From positions 1 through 6,607 of the forward strand of contig CAWEEP010000080.1 of the NCBI GenBank assembly GCA_963808125.1: a stretch of DNA of 6,607 nucleotides, written 5' to 3'. This document shows positions 6,139-6,607 of the stretch, piece by piece. The translations under genes were made by a program, and so were the position numbers. The notes under the pieces were generated by a model. The model was not told the origin of the DNA. It ran no database searches and saw only the letters and a list, made by a program, of their open reading frames with translations. This DNA comes from CAWEEP01 sp963808125 (GTDB taxonomy: Bacteria > Chloroflexota > Dormibacteria > Aeolococcales > Aeolococcaceae). The number at the start of each line of letters is the position of its first letter. Positions within the stretch are counted from its first letter, which is position 1.

Positions 6139-6607
6139 ATGCTCCTCTATGCGCCATTTATCTGTCGAACTATTGCGTCAACCATTGCCGCTATTGCGGG
6201 TTTCGCCATCCCCCAGGCCATCGCCCGCCGGCACCTCCGCCGGAGGAGGCATTGCGCAGAGAGGCCGACGTGCTTCGCGGCCGGGGCTTCCGCCATGTCC
6301 TCTTGGTGGCCGGCGATTTCCCCCGCCTGACCACGCCGCGGTACTTCGCCGGGATCATCGCCGCCCTACGGGCCCGGGGCGTCGCTACGGCCGTGGAGAT
6401 CGCCCCGCAGAGCACTGAGGCATACACCTTGCTGGCCGCCGCCGGGGCAGTTGGAGTGACGCTCTATCAGGAAACCTACGACGGCGCCTCTACGCCGAGT
6501 ATCACCCCGCGGGGAAGCAAGGCATCGTACGACTGGCGGCTGGAGGGCCTGGATCGGGCAGTACGAGCCGCATCAGCGGCTCGGCTTGGGCGTCCTTCTG
6601 GGCCTGG
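6139..6607 (+). pseudogene. thiH: ThiH-like radical SAM protein (2-iminoacetate synthase family), truncated and frameshifted
   Basis: ThiH cleaves tyrosine to dehydroglycine (2-iminoacetate) for the thiazole of thiamine, using a 4Fe-4S cluster and S-adenosylmethionine. Visible here: MLLYAP (6139-6156), then after one lost base IYLSNYCVNHCRYCGF with the CxxxCxxC cluster motif (codons 6174, 6186, 6195). It continues with GFRHVLLVAGD, TAVEIAPQSTEAY and VTLYQETYDGA to ~6488, all aligning with remembered ThiH sequence. LYAEYHP then needs another frame (one base lost near 6488), PRGSKASYDWRLEGLDRA returns (one base gained near 6506), and RLGLGVLLGL at the window edge needs a further shift near 6568-6577. 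The ~80 residues normally before the LYAP segment are not found; hairpin and AT-repeat DNA lies there. HydG is a related alternative, but VLLVAGD and the QETY context favour ThiH. Probably non-functional as written. Confidence 0.8.

Noticed and set aside
5462..6157. 231-codon minus-strand frame
   Set aside because: It reads through the 7-bp repeat, the intergenic hairpin and the complement of the plus-strand fragment, with no coherent domain.

Overview
GC-rich bacterial DNA with long uninterrupted antisense frames. Its contents fit a soil or freshwater bacterium of the Acidobacteriota (Solibacter/Bryobacter-like) or Planctomycetota type. The clues are tandem membrane-bound SpoIIE/PP2C phosphatases with FDDxxW jelly-roll sensor domains, REP-like double hairpins, and a gene that resembles planctomycete hypothetical proteins. 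The phylum is an inference from remembered family patterns. There are no rRNA or tRNA genes, CRISPR arrays or transposase genes.

Layout. Positions 2-4143 (minus strand) hold a head-to-tail array of three related genes. In order of transcription, gene C (3993-3790) is a 67-codon internal-deletion remnant. Gene B (3797-1827) is a full-length phosphatase broken by three apparent single-base insertions. Gene A (1834 to beyond the left edge) is an intact phosphatase whose last ~25 codons lie outside the window. C/B and B/A are joined by the same 8-base start/stop overlap, ATGCGTAA, with the same GAGG ribosome binding site 6 nt before each ATG, so the unit looks translationally coupled. Two copies of a double-hairpin repeat occur, one in the gap upstream of C and one inside the signal-peptide region of gene B.

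Positions 4144-5109 (minus) are a heavily frameshifted gene D, with a Tat-like signal peptide and sequence resembling a planctomycete family. Positions 5178-5491 hold a large two-fold-symmetric palindrome bounded by 15-bp inverted repeats and without a transposase, so it is a candidate MITE. Positions 5552-5982 (plus) are a frameshifted fragment of an unrecognised gene. A short hairpin and a 7-bp tandem repeat follow. Positions 6139-6607 (plus) are a truncated, frameshifted thiH-like radical SAM gene.

How it fits together. Genes A and B would each be a receptor with a periplasmic jelly-roll domain, seven membrane helices and a cytoplasmic SpoIIE-type serine phosphatase, probably acting in a partner-switching (anti-sigma/anti-anti-sigma) circuit. 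No partner gene is visible. Apparent damage rises from left to right: gene A has no frameshift in 1.8 kb, B has three, C has a large deletion, D has about eight and thiH about four or five. Either the region is decaying while gene A is retained, or sequence quality falls toward the right end; raw reads would decide.
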